DNA of 64,000 bases from Rugosibacter aromaticivorans (GCF_000934545.1 NZ_CP010554.1:1054001-1118000), one strand, 5' to 3'; positions 36,332 through 47,822 are shown, numbered from the stretch's first letter. A program made the numbers and translations. Notes: generated by a model not told the origin, from the letters alone.

Positions 36332-37591
36332 TCAGCTTCTGCGCATAGCGTCGAAAAATTCGCCGTTGTTTTTGGTGGCTTTGACCTTGTCAAGGAGAAA
36401 CTCCATCGCTTCCATGTCGTCCATGTTGTAGAGAAGCTTGCGCAGAACCCACATTTTTTGCAGCACGTCAGGCTTCAGGAGCAGTTCTTCGCGGCGGGTG
36501 CCAGAGCGATTTACATTGATGGCTGGATAAACCCGTTTTTCGGCCATACGACGATCAAGGTGAATTTCCATATTGCCCGTACCCTTGAATTCTTCGTAAA
36601 TCACATCATCCATGCGCGAGCCGGTTTCGATCAGCGCGGTGGCAATAATGGTAAGCGATCCACCTTCTTCGATATTGCGAGCGGCGCCAAAAAAACGTTT
36701 GGGCTTTTGCAGGGCATTAGCATCTACGCCACCTGTGAGCACCTTGCCTGAAGCGGGTTGTACGGTATTGTAGGCGCGCGCCAGACGGGTGATGGAGTCT
36801 AGCAGGATCACCACGTCCTTCTTGTGCTCAACCAGTCGCTTGGCTTTCTCGATGACCATTTCGGCGACTTGTACGTGTCTTGTGGCAGGCTCATCGAAGG
36901 TTGAGGCAATCACCTCGCCTTTGACGGTGCGAGTCATTTCGGTGACTTCTTCGGGACGCTCGTCGATCAGCAGAACAATGAGAGTCACGTCAGGATGATT
37001 GGCGGTAATCGCGCGAGCAATGTGTTGCATCATCACTGTTTTACCGCTTTTCGGACTGGCCACAAGCAGTCCGCGCTGACCTTTGCCGATGGGTGCAATC
37101 ATGTCAATGACACGACTCGTAATATTCTCTTCAGTACGAATATCTCGCTCGAGGAGCATGTGTTCCGTAGGGTGAAGCGGGGTCAGGTTCTCGAACAGGA
37201 TTTTGTGCTTACCTACCTCGGGGGACTCGCCATTAACGCGATCAACCTTAACCAAGGCAAAGTAGCGCTCACCTTCTTTGGGAGTTCGAATCTCACCTTC
37301 AATGGTGTCACCCGAATGCAAATTGAAGCGACGAACCTGACTGGGACTAATATAGATGTCGTCTGGTGTAGCAAGGTAGGATGATTCAGGCGACCGTAGA
37401 AAGCCAAACCCATCGGGCAGAATTTCTAACACGCCATCCCCGAAAATTGCTTCGCTTTTACCGGCCTGATTTTTTAGCAGGGCGTAGATCAGCTCCTGCT
37501 TGCGAAACCGATTGGCATTTTCAATGTGGTTGGCGTCAGCCATCTCAAGCAGTTGGCTGACATGAAGGGCTTTGAGTTCGGATAGGTGCAT
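36332..37591 (-). CDS. rho: Transcription termination factor Rho
   Basis: The 419-residue length is standard. The N-terminal RNA-binding domain ([19 protein letters not shown], cold-shock fold with [14 protein letters not shown]) precedes the ATPase with [16 protein letters not shown] (P-loop), [13 protein letters not shown] and [17 protein letters not shown]. Rho is a hexameric RNA helicase. It follows trxA, as in many proteobacteria. Confidence 0.98.
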   Translation of the reverse strand: MHLSELKALHVSQLLEMADANHIENANRFRKQELIYALLKNQAGKSEAIFGDGVLEILPDGFGFLRSPESSYLATPDDIYISPSQVRRFNLHSGDTIEGEIRTPKEGERYFALVKVDRVNGESPEVGKHKILFENLTPLHPTEHMLLERDIRTEENITSRVIDMIAPIGKGQRGLLVASPKSGKTVMMQHIARAITANHPDVTLIVLLIDERPEEVTEMTRTVKGEVIASTFDEPATRHVQVAEMVIEKAKRLVEHKKDVVILLDSITRLARAYNTVQPASGKVLTGGVDANALQKPKRFFGAARNIEEGGSLTIIATALIETGSRMDDVIYEEFKGTGNMEIHLDRRMAEKRVYPAINVNRSGTRREELLLKPDVLQKMWVLRKLLYNMDDMEAMEFLLDKVKATKNNGEFFDAMRRS

Positions 37592-37777
37592 GGACTACCT
37601 GCGTAAAGTGCGTAAGGGTCGTAGCACTGGGCGCTGCGACATGGGGGAGAAATCGAGGAGGGGAGGTAAGTGCGTGGGGGGTGAGTGCGTTGATGCCCAG
37701 ACGCCATTGGGGAAATGGCCGGGGTGCTACGCTAAGGTGCGGCCAAAAAACAAGCCGCAGGGCGCAATGTAGCGAGG

Positions 37778-38104
37778 TCAGAGATGGTTGTCAATAAATG
37801 CTGTCAGTTGAGATTTGGATAGGGCACCGACTTTTTGCGCTTCCATCGATCCCCCCTTGAACAACAACAGGGTAGGAATACCGCGAATTCCAAATTCTCC
37901 GGGTGTCTTGGGGTTATCGTCGATGTTGATCTTAGCGATGCGCAACTTGCCTGCATAGTCTTTTGCCGCATCTTCGAGAATAGGCGCAATCATTTTGCAG
38001 GGGCCGCACCACTCGGCCCAAAAATCAACCAGCGTTGGCACAGTGGAGTCCAGTACTTCGCTTTTAAAGGTACTATCGGTGACGTGAATGATGTGTTCGC
38101 TCAT
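37778..38104 (-). CDS. trxA: Thioredoxin 1
   Basis: The 108-residue protein has the active site [12 protein letters not shown], the cis-Pro segment [11 protein letters not shown] and a C-terminal [13 protein letters not shown] helix. It is the cytoplasmic disulfide reductase. The partial likeness of its KVGA codons to the dispersed motif reflects the conserved protein sequence. Located upstream of rho. Confidence 0.97.
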   Translation of the reverse strand: MSEHIIHVTDSTFKSEVLDSTVPTLVDFWAEWCGPCKMIAPILEDAAKDYAGKLRIAKINIDDNPKTPGEFGIRGIPTLLLFKGGSMEAQKVGALSKSQLTAFIDNHL

Positions 38105-38301
38105 GGAAAATCCTCGGATATCTGATAATAATTTGGTGGTCTGCCCGCTGCAAATAAGCGAAAGGGTAAAATGAGCCCTGGCAGTTTGCAGGTAGGTTTT
38201 TTAAAACAAGCCGCGGTAGGAATGCGAGCCATAATGTTAACAGCAATGCCAGCAAAAAAACTGCCCTGAATAACTTTCTCTCTGTGCCAAAGATACCGCT
38301 C

Positions 38302-38319
38302 AGTGATACATTTATCACT
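38302..38319. promoter_or_regulatory. Inverted repeat upstream of the ferredoxin gene
   Basis: AGTGATA and TATCACT form perfect 7-base arms with spacer CATT, 19 bases before the ferredoxin ATG. It could be an operator overlapping the promoter; no regulator can be named. Confidence 0.4.
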
Positions 38320-38337
38320 TAGACTGGAGTGTTCATT

Positions 38338-38661
38338 ATGACCTATGTAGTAACCGAAGCGTGTATCAAATGTAAATATACCGATTGCGTGGATGTTTGC
38401 CCGGTAGATTGCTTTCATGAAGGCCCCAACTTTCTGGTGATCGATCCAGATGAGTGCATCGATTGCACACTGTGTGTTGCTGAATGCCCTGCAGAAGCGA
38501 TTTTCGCCGAAGATGATGTTCCTGCAGATCAGGTGAAATTGGTACAAATCAATGCAGAGCTGGCGAAAATATGGCCTGTTATCACGCAGCGCAAGGAGCC
38601 GCCAGCAGACGCGGATGAATGGTTGAAAGTGCCGGGCAAGCTTTCAAAGCTGGAGCGCTAA
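38338..38661 (+). CDS. fdxA: Seven-iron ferredoxin FdxA
   Basis: I chose ATG 38338 ([20 protein letters not shown]), the usual FdxA start. The 107-residue protein has two cluster motifs: [17 protein letters not shown] for a 3Fe-4S/4Fe-4S site and [12 protein letters not shown] for a 4Fe-4S site, followed by the typical long C-terminal extension. It is an electron carrier in the cytoplasm. Confidence 0.95.
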   Translation: MTYVVTEACIKCKYTDCVDVCPVDCFHEGPNFLVIDPDECIDCTLCVAECPAEAIFAEDDVPADQVKLVQINAELAKIWPVITQRKEPPADADEWLKVPGKLSKLER

Positions 38662-38716
38662 CCTGGCGTGCATAAGCCGCGACTTAAAAAAGTAGTCTTC
38701 TGGAGGAGGGGTAAGC

Positions 38717-39163
38717 ATGCAAGTTAAGGAAATTCTTGCGATTAAGGGCGCTGTGCTCTACACCATTTCGCCTGAGCGACCTCTGGTTGAGGCAATTGCC
38801 ATCATGACCGAGCAGGATGTTGGTTCCCTGGTGTGTTTTGCACAGGGGAAAATGGCCGGCATGCTGACATTTCGCGAAGTACTGAATGCTGTGCATGCGC
38901 ATGGTGGAGAGTGGCAGGATGTGGCCGTCGCCAAAGTGATGGTTGCCAAACCCTTTTGCGCCAGCCCTGAAATGGAAATGGACGAATTGCGCCGCGTGAT
39001 GGTCGAGCATCATCAACGTTATCTGCCCGTCATGGAAGAGGATACGCTGATGGGTGTCGTCTCATTCCATGATGTGGCAAAAGCGGTGCTCGAAGAGCAA
39101 AGTTTCGAAAATAAAATGCTGAAAGCTTATATTCGTAACTGGCCCGAAGAAAAAACTGATTGA
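38717..39163 (+). CDS. Tandem CBS-domain protein
   Basis: The 148-residue protein consists of two CBS domains: EAIAIMTEQDVGSLVCF and VLNAVHAHGG in the first; MDELRRVMVEHHQRYLPVME and GVVSFHDVAKAVLE in the second. CBS pairs sense adenine nucleotides. It has no enzymatic domain; the target is unknown. A strong GGAGGAGGGG site precedes the ATG. Confidence 0.92.
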   Translation: MQVKEILAIKGAVLYTISPERPLVEAIAIMTEQDVGSLVCFAQGKMAGMLTFREVLNAVHAHGGEWQDVAVAKVMVAKPFCASPEMEMDELRRVMVEHHQRYLPVMEEDTLMGVVSFHDVAKAVLEEQSFENKMLKAYIRNWPEEKTD

Positions 39164-39199
39164 CTTTGGCCTAGACTCTTTGCCCAAAAGGAGACGGCA

Positions 39200-40870
39200 A
39201 TGGAGAGAATCTGGCTGAAAAGCTATCCCGCCGGGGTTCCTGCGGAAATTGATGCTAATGCCTACGCATCACTCATTGATGTTCTGGATGAAAGTGTGCG
39301 TCTATATGGCCAGCGTACAGCCTTTATCTGTATGGGTAAAGGCATTAGCTATACGCAGCTGGATCGCATGTCACGTGATTTTGCGGCTTACCTGCAAGGG
39401 GTTCTGGGGCTAAAAAAAGGCGATCGCGTTGTCCTGATGATGCCGAATGTTCTGCAATACCCCGTGTGTTTGTTCGGGGTGCTGCGAGCGGGGTGCGTTG
39501 TCGTTAATTGCAACCCGTTGTACACCGCCGCTGAGCTTGAACATCAGCTCAAGGATGCGGATGCCCAAACCATCGTTATTCTCGAAAATTTCGCCCATGT
39601 GCTGCAAGATGCTGTTGCCCGTACACCGGTCAAGCATATTCTGACGACGCAGTTGGGAGATCTGCTGGGCCCCATCAAGGGGTGGGCCATCAATTTTGCC
39701 GTCAAGCATATAAAGAAAATGGTTCCCGCATGGACGTTGCCGGGTGCTGTCAGTCTGCCTGCCGCGTTGCGCAAAGGGGCTGACGTTCAGCCAGCGCCAG
39801 TGCCTGTGCCGCTTGCGCATGGCGATATTGCCTTTCTTCAATATACGGGTGGCACCACGGGGGTTTCCAAAGGCGCGATGCTAACGCAGCGTAATTTGGT
39901 GGCGAATCTTCTGCAGGCAAAGGCTTGGATCAAGCCCTACCTTGGCGAAGGGCCACAGATTGTCATTACGGCTTTACCGCTGTATCACGTGTTCGCTTTA
40001 ACGGCGAATTGCCTGACATTTGTGGCGCTGGGCGCGGCCAATGTGTTGATCACCAACCCGCGTGATATAGCGGGCTTTGTCGATACCTTGGCAAAATACA
40101 AATTCACTGCGTTAACTGGCGTCAATACGCTGTTCAACGCCTTGCTTGATTCCCCCAAATTTGCCCAACTCGATTTCAGTCACTTGCGCATAGCACTAGG
40201 CGGTGGCATGGCGGTACAAAAATCAGTCGCAGTGCGCTGGCAGGCGACGACCAGGGTTGCGTTGATTGAGGCCTACGGATTGACGGAAACCTCGCCCGCG
40301 GTAAGCATCAATCCGCTTAATCTTGCCGAGTTTAATGGCTCCATCGGTTTGCCATTGCCTTCAACCGATATTGCGATTCGCGACGATGCCGGAAATGATC
40401 TGCCATTAGGTGAGGCAGGTGAGCTTTGCGTCAGCGGTCCGCAAGTGATGGCAGGTTATTGGCGGCAACCGGAAGAAACTGCAAAAGTCATGATGCCCGA
40501 TGGATTTTTACGGACCGGCGATATTGCGATGGTGGATGCCAAAGGTTTTGTGCGTATTGTGGATCGCAAAAAAGATTTGATTGTGGTCTCTGGTTTTAAG
40601 GTGTTTCCAAATGAAGTCGAGGATGTACTTGCCCTCCACCCCGGGGTGAGAGAAGTGGCTGTCATTGGTGTGCCGGATGGACATTCTGGCGAGGCTGTTA
40701 AAGCATTTGTGGTTAAACGTGACGCGGCGTTGACGGCTGAGGAGCTTATCAGTCATTGCCGCAAAACACTGGTGGCATACAAGGTGCCACATCAGATTGA
40801 GTTTCGGAGTGAATTACCAAAATCCAATGTGGGTAAGATTTTGCGCCGCGCACTCAAGGATCAGGGATAG
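39200..40870 (+). CDS. fadD: Long-chain fatty-acid-CoA ligase
   Basis: The 556-residue length and motifs match FadD: P-loop YTGGTTGVSKGAM (about 215), EAYGLTETSPAVS (about 355), the FLRTGDIAMVD motif and the catalytic Lys context LPKSNVGKILRR at the end. It activates fatty acids with ATP and CoA at the inner membrane. AAAAGGAG precedes the ATG. Confidence 0.93.
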   Translation: MERIWLKSYPAGVPAEIDANAYASLIDVLDESVRLYGQRTAFICMGKGISYTQLDRMSRDFAAYLQGVLGLKKGDRVVLMMPNVLQYPVCLFGVLRAGCVVVNCNPLYTAAELEHQLKDADAQTIVILENFAHVLQDAVARTPVKHILTTQLGDLLGPIKGWAINFAVKHIKKMVPAWTLPGAVSLPAALRKGADVQPAPVPVPLAHGDIAFLQYTGGTTGVSKGAMLTQRNLVANLLQAKAWIKPYLGEGPQIVITALPLYHVFALTANCLTFVALGAANVLITNPRDIAGFVDTLAKYKFTALTGVNTLFNALLDSPKFAQLDFSHLRIALGGGMAVQKSVAVRWQATTRVALIEAYGLTETSPAVSINPLNLAEFNGSIGLPLPSTDIAIRDDAGNDLPLGEAGELCVSGPQVMAGYWRQPEETAKVMMPDGFLRTGDIAMVDAKGFVRIVDRKKDLIVVSGFKVFPNEVEDVLALHPGVREVAVIGVPDGHSGEAVKAFVVKRDAALTAEELISHCRKTLVAYKVPHQIEFRSELPKSNVGKILRRALKDQG

Positions 40871-40878
40871 CGAGTTTT

Positions 40879-40902
40879 AAAAGTCGGCGCTGGCAATACG
40901 GC
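40879..40902 (+). repeat. Dispersed 24-base motif, copy 6 (intergenic, fadD-aroC)
   Basis: AAAAGTCGGCGCTG, GCAAT, ACGGC: full match, eight bases after the fadD stop. Confidence 0.9.
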
Positions 40903-40974
40903 GGCAGTGCGCATGGTAGACTTGGTCGCAATATTTCCCAGTCATTTGCGTGCTTTCAAGGCCATTTATAAATC

Positions 40975-42087
40975 ATGTCCGGCAATAGTTTTGGTTCCCT
41001 TTTCTGCGTCACTTCTTTTGGTGAATCGCATGGCCCCGCGCTGGGTTGTGTGATCGACGGCTGCCCGCCAGGCCTTGAAATTACTGCGGCTGACATCCAG
41101 GTGGAGTTGGATCGTCGTAAGCCGGGGATGTCGCGCCACGTCACGCAACGTCGTGAATCGGATACGGTGGAGATACTGTCCGGTGTGTTCGAGGGGCGTA
41201 CCACGGGAACGCCGATCGCCTTGTTGATTCGCAATGAAGATCAGCGCAGCAAGGATTACGGCAATATCGCTACAACCTTTCGCCCCGGCCATGCTGATTA
41301 CACCTATTGGCAAAAATACGGTATTCGCGACTATCGTGGCGGCGGCCGTTCGTCGGCGCGCGAAACTGCGGTGCGGGTTGCTGCCGGGGCTGTTGCGCGT
41401 AAATGGTTGTTGCAGCGTTATGGTGTCAGTGTGCGCGGCTGGATGGCGCAATTAGGTGACATTGAAATTCCCTGGCAAGACGAAACAGCCATTGATGGCA
41501 ATCCGTTTTTTGCGCCGAACGCGGCCATCGTGCCGCAATTGGAAAGTTACATGGACGCTTTACGCAAGTCGGGCGATTCGGTGGGTGCGAAAATCACCGT
41601 GATTGCACGTGGTGTGCCCGTGGGTTGGGGAGACCCTGTCTATGGTCGTCTGGACGCTGACATTGCGTATGCCATGATGGGCATCAATGCGGTGAAAGCC
41701 GTAGAGATCGGCGCAGGTTTTGACGTCGTGACGCAAAAGGGCAGCCAGCATGGGGACGAGCTAACGCCCGATGGCTTTCTCACCAATCATGCGGGCGGCG
41801 TTTTAGGCGGCATTTCGACCGGCCAGGATGTGCTTGTGAATATGGCGGTCAAACCAACTTCCAGCCTGCGTTTGCCCCGCCGATCAATTGACCTTGCAGG
41901 GCAACCCGTCATGGTTGAAACGCATGGTCGTCACGACCCGTGTGTGGGCATTCGCGCGACTCCCATTGCCGAAGCGATGCTCGCCCTCGTATTAATCAAT
42001 GCCGCTTTGCATCACCGTGCGCAATGTGCGGATGTCAGTTGTCCGACGCCAAAAATTCCGGCGCAGGCTGGTCACAAATCAGCGTAA
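40975..42087 (+). CDS. aroC: Chorismate synthase
   Basis: The 370-residue protein starts [20 protein letters not shown] and has the signatures [41 protein letters not shown] and [17 protein letters not shown]. It forms chorismate from EPSP using reduced FMN, the branch point to tryptophan, whose genes lie downstream. Confidence 0.98.
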   Translation: MSGNSFGSLFCVTSFGESHGPALGCVIDGCPPGLEITAADIQVELDRRKPGMSRHVTQRRESDTVEILSGVFEGRTTGTPIALLIRNEDQRSKDYGNIATTFRPGHADYTYWQKYGIRDYRGGGRSSARETAVRVAAGAVARKWLLQRYGVSVRGWMAQLGDIEIPWQDETAIDGNPFFAPNAAIVPQLESYMDALRKSGDSVGAKITVIARGVPVGWGDPVYGRLDADIAYAMMGINAVKAVEIGAGFDVVTQKGSQHGDELTPDGFLTNHAGGVLGGISTGQDVLVNMAVKPTSSLRLPRRSIDLAGQPVMVETHGRHDPCVGIRATPIAEAMLALVLINAALHHRAQCADVSCPTPKIPAQAGHKSA

Positions 42088-42123
42088 ATTTGATCAAGCA
42101 TCGCGGGCGAAAGGTCTGCGAGC

Positions 42124-43281
42124 GTGCCTATGAATCAAGCTCGCCGCCTGTCAGCATGGTACTTTTGGTACTTTGCCTTTGTTGGTGTCTTTCAGCCCTA
42201 TTTCAGTCTGTATTTGCAGTCCCTCGCGATGTCTGCCGGGCGCATTGCGGTATTGATGTCTTTGGGTCAAATGATCCGTCTTGTGGCACCCCTGTTCTGG
42301 GGCTGGCTGGCAGACCATGCGGGGCAGCGGGTAAAAATAGTGGTCATGTCAACCGGGGCCGCGTTGGCCAGTTTTTCTGCGGTTTTTTTGACGCAGGATT
42401 TTCTTGGCTTATTGCTGAGTCTGACCGTACTACATTTTTTCTGGAGTGCATCCCTGCCGTTGGTTGAGGCACTGACGTTAGCGCATCTGACGGATCATCC
42501 GGAGCGTTATGGGCGCATCCGGCTATGGGGTTCAGTAGGATTCATTTTCGCTGTGCTGGGTATGGGGTGGCTGCTGGATATCCTGCCGATAACCCTGTTG
42601 CTGTGGGTTGGCTGGGCGTTGCTTTCAGGCACCGTCGTCAGCGCTTTATTGCTGAAAGAAGCGGTTCCTGGGGCAATCCACACAGCGTCTTCCCTGCGGA
42701 TGGTGTTGAGTCAACCGAAGGTGGTGTTTTTGCTGGTCGCCGGATTATTCATGATTGCTGCACACGGTGTCTTGTATGTTTTTTATTCGATTCATCTGGT
42801 GGCACATGGCTATGGCAAAACGGTTGTGGGTTTGCTCTGGACGCTGGGTGTGCTAGCCGAAATTATTGTATTTCTGCTGATGCCGCGCATCGCGCAGCGG
42901 GTCTCGTTACGCCACCTGCTGCTGGCTTGTTTTGCTTTGGCTGTTCTGCGCTTTATGTTAATCGGCTGGCAGGTGGATAGTTTGAGTGTGCTATTTTTTG
43001 CACAATGTCTGCATGGCGCCACTTTTGGCGCGCACCACGTGGCGACCATGGCGGCGCTTAATCGTTGGTTTTCTTCGGGCCAGCAGGCCAGGGCGCAGGC
43101 GATTTATGGCAGTGTGGCTTATGGCATTGGTGGATTAACCGGCGGGTTGCTTGCTGGCGCGTTGTGGGAAAGCGCTGGCCCGGCAATGACATTTAGCGTG
43201 TCTGCCCTGTTGGCGCTCATCGGGTTTTGCCTGGTCTGGCATGGTGTTCCGGCTAGTTCAGGCAGGCCGGTTGTGCGATAA
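42124..43281 (+). CDS. MFS transporter, HcaT/PPP-like family
   Basis: Start GTG 42124 is favoured by AAAGG nine bases upstream; ATG 42130 is possible. The 385-residue protein has twelve hydrophobic segments and the MFS loop WGWLADHAGQRVK after the second helix. It is nearest to the 3-phenylpropionate permease-like family that begins with a YFWYFAFVGVFQPYFSLYL-type helix. Substrate unknown. Confidence 0.85.
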   Translation: MPMNQARRLSAWYFWYFAFVGVFQPYFSLYLQSLAMSAGRIAVLMSLGQMIRLVAPLFWGWLADHAGQRVKIVVMSTGAALASFSAVFLTQDFLGLLLSLTVLHFFWSASLPLVEALTLAHLTDHPERYGRIRLWGSVGFIFAVLGMGWLLDILPITLLLWVGWALLSGTVVSALLLKEAVPGAIHTASSLRMVLSQPKVVFLLVAGLFMIAAHGVLYVFYSIHLVAHGYGKTVVGLLWTLGVLAEIIVFLLMPRIAQRVSLRHLLLACFALAVLRFMLIGWQVDSLSVLFFAQCLHGATFGAHHVATMAALNRWFSSGQQARAQAIYGSVAYGIGGLTGGLLAGALWESAGPAMTFSVSALLALIGFCLVWHGVPASSGRPVVR

Positions 43282-43309
43282 TGACCTATTCTGAAAAGTG
43301 TCTCAAATC

Positions 43310-44719
43310 ATGTCTAAAACGCTTTACGACAAACTCTGGGAAAGCCACGTGGTCCACGCGGAAGCGGATGGTACTGCACTGCTTTATATTGATCGCCATT
43401 TAGTTCATGAGGTCACGAGCCCGCAGGCGTTTGAAGGGTTGAAGCTCTCCGGCCGTAAGCCTTGGCGTGTTTCATCCATTGTTGCGACCGCAGATCACAA
43501 CACGCCAACCGATCACTGGGAACAAGGCATTAAAGACCCGATTTCACGACAGCAGGTAGAAACGCTTGACGCCAACATTCATGAAGTGGGTGCATTGGCG
43601 TATTTTCCGTTCAAGGATAAACGCCAAGGCATTGTGCATGTCATTGGCCCGGAGCAAGGCGCCACGTTACCCGGCATGACGGTGGTATGCGGTGATTCGC
43701 ATACCTCGACGCATGGTGCGTTTGCTTGCCTGGCGCACGGCATTGGCACATCAGAAGTCGAGCATGTTCTGGCAACGCAGTGCCTGCTGCAGAAAAAGTC
43801 CAAGTCGATGCTGGTTAAGATTGAAGGAAAAGTCGGCGCTGGTGTGACGGCAAAAGATATTGTCCTGGCTTTGATCGGCAAAATTGGTACGGCAGGGGGT
43901 ACGGGTTATGCCATTGAATTTGGCGGCTCTGCGATACGTGCGCTGACAATGGAAGGGCGCATGACGGTTTGCAATATGGCCATTGAGGCGGGCGCACGGG
44001 TAGGTTTTGTCGCTGTGGATGAAACAACGATTGAATATCTTAAGGGGCGCACTTTTTCTCCCAAAGCAGCGGACTGGGATAAAGCGACCACTTACTGGCG
44101 CACGTTGGTTTCGGATGCAGATGCCCCATTTGATGCGGTGGTGGAATTAGATGCGAGCCACATTGCGCCCCAGGTGACCTGGGGAACTTCGCCTGAGATG
44201 GTGGCAAGCATTGAGGCGAACGTTCCTGCACCAGAAGACTTCAGCGATCCGGTGAAACGGGAAGGAGTTGCGCGCGCGCTTGAGTATATGGGGCTTGTGC
44301 CACGCACACCTATTAATCAGATCGCGATTGATAAGGTGTTCATTGGCTCGTGTACGAATTCACGCATTGAAGATTTACGTGCGGCGGCTGCCGTTGCCAA
44401 GGGTCGTCATGTGGCGGCTAATGTCAAATTAGCGCTGGTCGTGCCGGGTTCTGGGTTAGTTAAGCAACAGGCAGAAGCAGAGGGACTGGACAAGATTTTT
44501 GTGGCCGCTGGTTTTGAGTGGCGGCAACCTGGCTGCTCGATGTGCCTGGCCATGAATGATGACCGCCTGTTGCCTGGCGAACGCTGCGCTTCAACCTCGA
44601 ATCGCAATTTTGAAGGGCGGCAGGGCAATGGTGGCCGTACGCATCTGCTGAGCCCGGCTATGGCCGTGGCTGCGGCGATTGCGGGACATTTTTCCGATGT
44701 TCGTGAATTAACGATTTAG
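43310..44719 (+). CDS. leuC: 3-isopropylmalate dehydratase large subunit
   Basis: ATG 43310 gives [15 protein letters not shown], the usual start, and 469 residues. Fe-S cysteines are in [13 protein letters not shown] and [13 protein letters not shown]; the aconitase signature [28 protein letters not shown] is intact apart from length. With LeuD it isomerises 2-isopropylmalate. A dispersed motif (43,828) encodes KVGAGVTA, a position where other LeuC proteins have nearly the same residues ([10 protein letters not shown]). Confidence 0.97.
   Translation: MSKTLYDKLWESHVVHAEADGTALLYIDRHLVHEVTSPQAFEGLKLSGRKPWRVSSIVATADHNTPTDHWEQGIKDPISRQQVETLDANIHEVGALAYFPFKDKRQGIVHVIGPEQGATLPGMTVVCGDSHTSTHGAFACLAHGIGTSEVEHVLATQCLLQKKSKSMLVKIEGKVGAGVTAKDIVLALIGKIGTAGGTGYAIEFGGSAIRALTMEGRMTVCNMAIEAGARVGFVAVDETTIEYLKGRTFSPKAADWDKATTYWRTLVSDADAPFDAVVELDASHIAPQVTWGTSPEMVASIEANVPAPEDFSDPVKREGVARALEYMGLVPRTPINQIAIDKVFIGSCTNSRIEDLRAAAAVAKGRHVAANVKLALVVPGSGLVKQQAEAEGLDKIFVAAGFEWRQPGCSMCLAMNDDRLLPGERCASTSNRNFEGRQGNGGRTHLLSPAMAVAAAIAGHFSDVRELTI
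43828..43851 (+). repeat. Dispersed 24-base motif, copy 7 (inside leuC)
   Basis: AAAAGTCGGCGCTG, GTGTG, ACGGC: full match, read AAA GTC GGC GCT. The encoded residues fit the family, so no insertion is required here. Confidence 0.9.
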
Positions 44720-44748
44720 TTTTTCAACCCGAGAATAAGGAGAAGTTT

Positions 44749-44868
44749 ATGGTACGCATTTTGACAGCCTTTACTTTAATCACTCTGCTTGCTGCCTGTA
44801 ATACCGTTCATGGCATTGGCAAAGATATCGAGAAGGGTGGCGAGGCGATTCAGAAATCAACCAATTAA
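44749..44868 (+). CDS. Entericidin-like small lipoprotein
   Basis: This 39-residue peptide has a hydrophobic signal ([13 protein letters not shown]) with lipobox LLAAC and the entericidin-style tail [26 protein letters not shown] precedes the ATG by seven bases. It lies in the leuC-leuD gap, a place where betaproteobacteria often carry an ecnAB-family gene. Entericidins are membrane-active lipoproteins linked to stress; a function in this operon is unknown. Confidence 0.85.
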   Translation: MVRILTAFTLITLLAACNTVHGIGKDIEKGGEAIQKSTN

Positions 44869-44872
44869 TGTA

Positions 44873-45511
44873 ATGGAAAAATTTATTACTCATGAAGGTC
44901 TGGTTGTGCCCTTGGATCGTGCCAACGTCGATACCGATGCCATCATTCCCAAGCAGTTCCTCAAATCGATCAAGCGTTCAGGGTTTGGCCCGAATGCGTT
45001 CGATGAGTGGCGCTATCTGGATCACGGCGAGCCGGGGATGGATAACTCGAAGCGCATAAAAAATCCGGATTTCATCCTCAACCAGGAACGTTATCAGGGT
45101 GCGTCGATTCTGCTGGTACGGAGTAATTTTGGCTGTGGCTCTTCGCGTGAGCATGCGCCGTGGGCATTGCAGGATTTTGGTTTCCGCGCCATTCTGGGCG
45201 AATCGTTCGCCGACATTTTTTTCAACAATTGTTTTAAAAATGGGCTATTGCCCATTGTGTTGTCAAAAGCTGAAATTGATGCGCTCTTTACTTTAACGGA
45301 GAGCACGCCTGGGTTTCGCATAACGATTGATCTTGCTGCGCAGGTGGTCAGTCGTCCTGACGGCCATAAAATACCTTTTGCCCTGGATGCCTTTCGCAAG
45401 GAGTGCCTGCTGAATGGGTGGGACGATATTGGCCTGACTTTGCGGCATGCTGAAAAAATTCGCGCTTTTGAAGCGCAACGGCGCATTGAACAACCCTGGC
45501 TTTTTGCCTAG
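44873..45511 (+). CDS. leuD: 3-isopropylmalate dehydratase small subunit
   Basis: ATG 44873 ([20 protein letters not shown]) gives the standard 212 residues; longer frames are shadows of the lipoprotein. It has [18 protein letters not shown] and the swivel-domain signature [19 protein letters not shown]. It partners LeuC. It starts four bases after the lipoprotein stop. Confidence 0.97.
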   Translation: MEKFITHEGLVVPLDRANVDTDAIIPKQFLKSIKRSGFGPNAFDEWRYLDHGEPGMDNSKRIKNPDFILNQERYQGASILLVRSNFGCGSSREHAPWALQDFGFRAILGESFADIFFNNCFKNGLLPIVLSKAEIDALFTLTESTPGFRITIDLAAQVVSRPDGHKIPFALDAFRKECLLNGWDDIGLTLRHAEKIRAFEAQRRIEQPWLFA

Positions 45512-45523
45512 AGGAATAACGTA

Positions 45524-46579
45524 ATGAAGATTTGTGTTCTCCCCGGTGACGGGATTGGCCCTGAAATCACGGCAGAAGCGTTGCGCGTATTGCGTGCACT
45601 TGATTTGTCCTTTGAAACAGAAGAAGCGCCTGTAGGCGGTGCAGGTTACCGGGCATCGGGGCATCCGCTACCCGAGGCAACACTTAAGCTGGCACAACAG
45701 TCAGACGCCATTCTGTTTGGTGCGGTGGGCGATTTTTCACTGGATACCTTGCCGCGCGAGTTGCGTCCTGAGCAGGCGATTCTTGGGTTACGCAAGGCAT
45801 TCAATCTATTTGCCAATTTTCGTCCCGCACTGGTCTATCCTGAATTAGTGCATGCATCAACGCTGCGCCCAGAGGTTGTTGCCGGGTTGGATATTCTGAT
45901 CATTCGTGAACTTACAGGTGACATTTATTTTGGCCAGCCGCGCGGTATTCGCACGCTGGAAAATGGTGTACGTGAAGGGTTTGACACGATGCGCTATTCT
46001 GAACCAGAGATTCAGCGTGTGGCACATGTCGCATTTCAGGCGGCAAGAAAGCGCAACAAGCGCTTGTGCTCGGTGGATAAAGCCAATGTGCTGGATACCA
46101 TGCAGCTTTGGCGTGAAGTCGTTATTGCCGTTGGTGCGGAATACCCTGATGTCGAATTGAGCCACATCTACGTGGATAACGCGGCGATGCAATTGCTGAA
46201 AAACCCCAAGCAGTTTGATGTCATGGTGACGGGCAATATGTTTGGCGATATTCTTTCCGATGAGGCGTCTATGTTGACCGGCTCAATTGGGTTGTTGCCT
46301 TCCGCTTCGCTGAACGAAAATAATTTTGGTTTATATGAGCCTATTCACGGCTCAGCACCTGATATCGCTGGCAAAGGCGTGGCAAATCCGCTCGCAACCA
46401 TTCTTTCTGCGGCCATGATGTTGCGCTTTAGTTTCGGGTTGAATGATGCCGCGCTGCGTATTGAATCTGCCGTGAAAAAAGTTCTGGCACAGGGCTATCG
46501 AACAGCTGACATCGCTGAGCCGGGCCTCAGTACAGTAGGTACCAGAGAAATGAGTGACGCCGTTGTGGCGGCGCTGTAA
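45524..46579 (+). CDS. leuB: 3-isopropylmalate dehydrogenase
   Basis: The 351-residue enzyme has [20 protein letters not shown], the substrate-loop [13 protein letters not shown] and the metal-site [19 protein letters not shown]. It oxidatively decarboxylates 3-isopropylmalate with NAD+. It is 12 bases after leuD. Confidence 0.98.
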   Translation: MKICVLPGDGIGPEITAEALRVLRALDLSFETEEAPVGGAGYRASGHPLPEATLKLAQQSDAILFGAVGDFSLDTLPRELRPEQAILGLRKAFNLFANFRPALVYPELVHASTLRPEVVAGLDILIIRELTGDIYFGQPRGIRTLENGVREGFDTMRYSEPEIQRVAHVAFQAARKRNKRLCSVDKANVLDTMQLWREVVIAVGAEYPDVELSHIYVDNAAMQLLKNPKQFDVMVTGNMFGDILSDEASMLTGSIGLLPSASLNENNFGLYEPIHGSAPDIAGKGVANPLATILSAAMMLRFSFGLNDAALRIESAVKKVLAQGYRTADIAEPGLSTVGTREMSDAVVAAL

Positions 46580-46600
46580 TTTATAAGTGAGAAAAAGGCT

Positions 46601-47713
46601 ATGAAGCGAGTAGGTCTCATTGGTTGGCGGGGAATGGTAGGTTCTGTGCTCATGCAGCGCATGCGCGAAGAGGGTGATTTTTCGCTGATTGAGCCAATAT
46701 TTTTCACCACATCCAATTTGGGCGGCCAAGCGCCCGATGTGGGGCAGGGTACTTCGTTACTCAAAGACGCAAAAAATATCGCCGATCTAAAAGTGATGGA
46801 TATCATCATCACCTGCCAGGGCGGTGATTACACGACAGAAATTTTCCCCCAACTGCGTGCGGCAGGTTGGTCTGGCCATTGGATTGATGCAGCATCGAGT
46901 TTGCGTATGCAAGACGATACGGTGATTATTCTTGATCCAGTGAATTGGGATGTGATCAAGCAAAGTTTGTCCTGCGGGGGGCGTAACTGGATTGGTGGTA
47001 ACTGCACCGTGAGTTTGATGCTGATGGCTCTGGGTGGGCTGTTTAAAGCAGATTTGATCGAGTGGGTTACCGCTATGACGTATCAGGCGGCGTCAGGTGC
47101 TGGCGCACAGAATATGCGCGAATTGCTGGTGCAAATGGGAGAAGCCCATCGCGTCGCCAAGGGATTGCTGGAAGACCCCGCTTCGGCTATTTTGGACATT
47201 GATCGTGAAGTAGCTGGAATTCTCCGCGATGAGACTTTTCCTACCGATAACTTTGGCGTGCCATTGGCCGGATCATTGATCCCGTGGATTGACAAAGATT
47301 TAGGCAATGGTCAAAGCAGGGAAGAGTGGAAAGGGCAGGCGGAAACCAACAAAATTCTGGGGCATGTGGCAACCCCCGTTCCGGTCGATGGCTTGTGTGT
47401 ACGCATTGGTGCCATGCGGTGCCATTCGCAAGCATTGACCATCAAGCTCAAGCAAGATGTACCGCTAGAGGATATTCATGGGCTATTGGCTGCACATAAT
47501 GATTGGGTCAAAGTCGTCCCCAATCAGCGAGACATCACCGTGAAAGATTTGACTCCCGTTGCTGTTACAGGAACGCTGACCGTTCCGGTTGGTCGGTTAC
47601 GGAAACTTGCCATGGGCCCAGAATATATATCGGCTTTTACCGTTGGTGATCAGCTCCTGTGGGGGGCGGCCGAGCCTTTACGCCGGATGTTGCGTATTTT
47701 ACTTGAGGCTTAA
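46601..47713 (+). CDS. asd: Aspartate-semialdehyde dehydrogenase
   Basis: The 370-residue protein has [18 protein letters not shown] (NADP-binding), [18 protein letters not shown] (catalytic Cys) and [15 protein letters not shown]. It makes the precursor of lysine, methionine, threonine and diaminopimelate. It follows leuB by 21 bases; leuB-asd-fimV-truA order is a betaproteobacterial/gammaproteobacterial standard. Confidence 0.97.
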   Translation: MKRVGLIGWRGMVGSVLMQRMREEGDFSLIEPIFFTTSNLGGQAPDVGQGTSLLKDAKNIADLKVMDIIITCQGGDYTTEIFPQLRAAGWSGHWIDAASSLRMQDDTVIILDPVNWDVIKQSLSCGGRNWIGGNCTVSLMLMALGGLFKADLIEWVTAMTYQAASGAGAQNMRELLVQMGEAHRVAKGLLEDPASAILDIDREVAGILRDETFPTDNFGVPLAGSLIPWIDKDLGNGQSREEWKGQAETNKILGHVATPVPVDGLCVRIGAMRCHSQALTIKLKQDVPLEDIHGLLAAHNDWVKVVPNQRDITVKDLTPVAVTGTLTVPVGRLRKLAMGPEYISAFTVGDQLLWGAAEPLRRMLRILLEA

Positions 47714-47822
47714 GCGCTGAGCGTTTTGAGCGGCCGTTCAGAGTCAAGACTCTCCGTGGTCTTGCGCACTTAAGATCATGATGTTATGTTGATAAATCAT
47801 CGAAAGTTTTGCAGGAGTGACT

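Noticed and set aside
37826..37845. Motif-like AAAAAGTCGGTGCCC (reverse strand) in trxA
   Set aside because: The core has mismatches and KVGALSK is conserved in thioredoxins.
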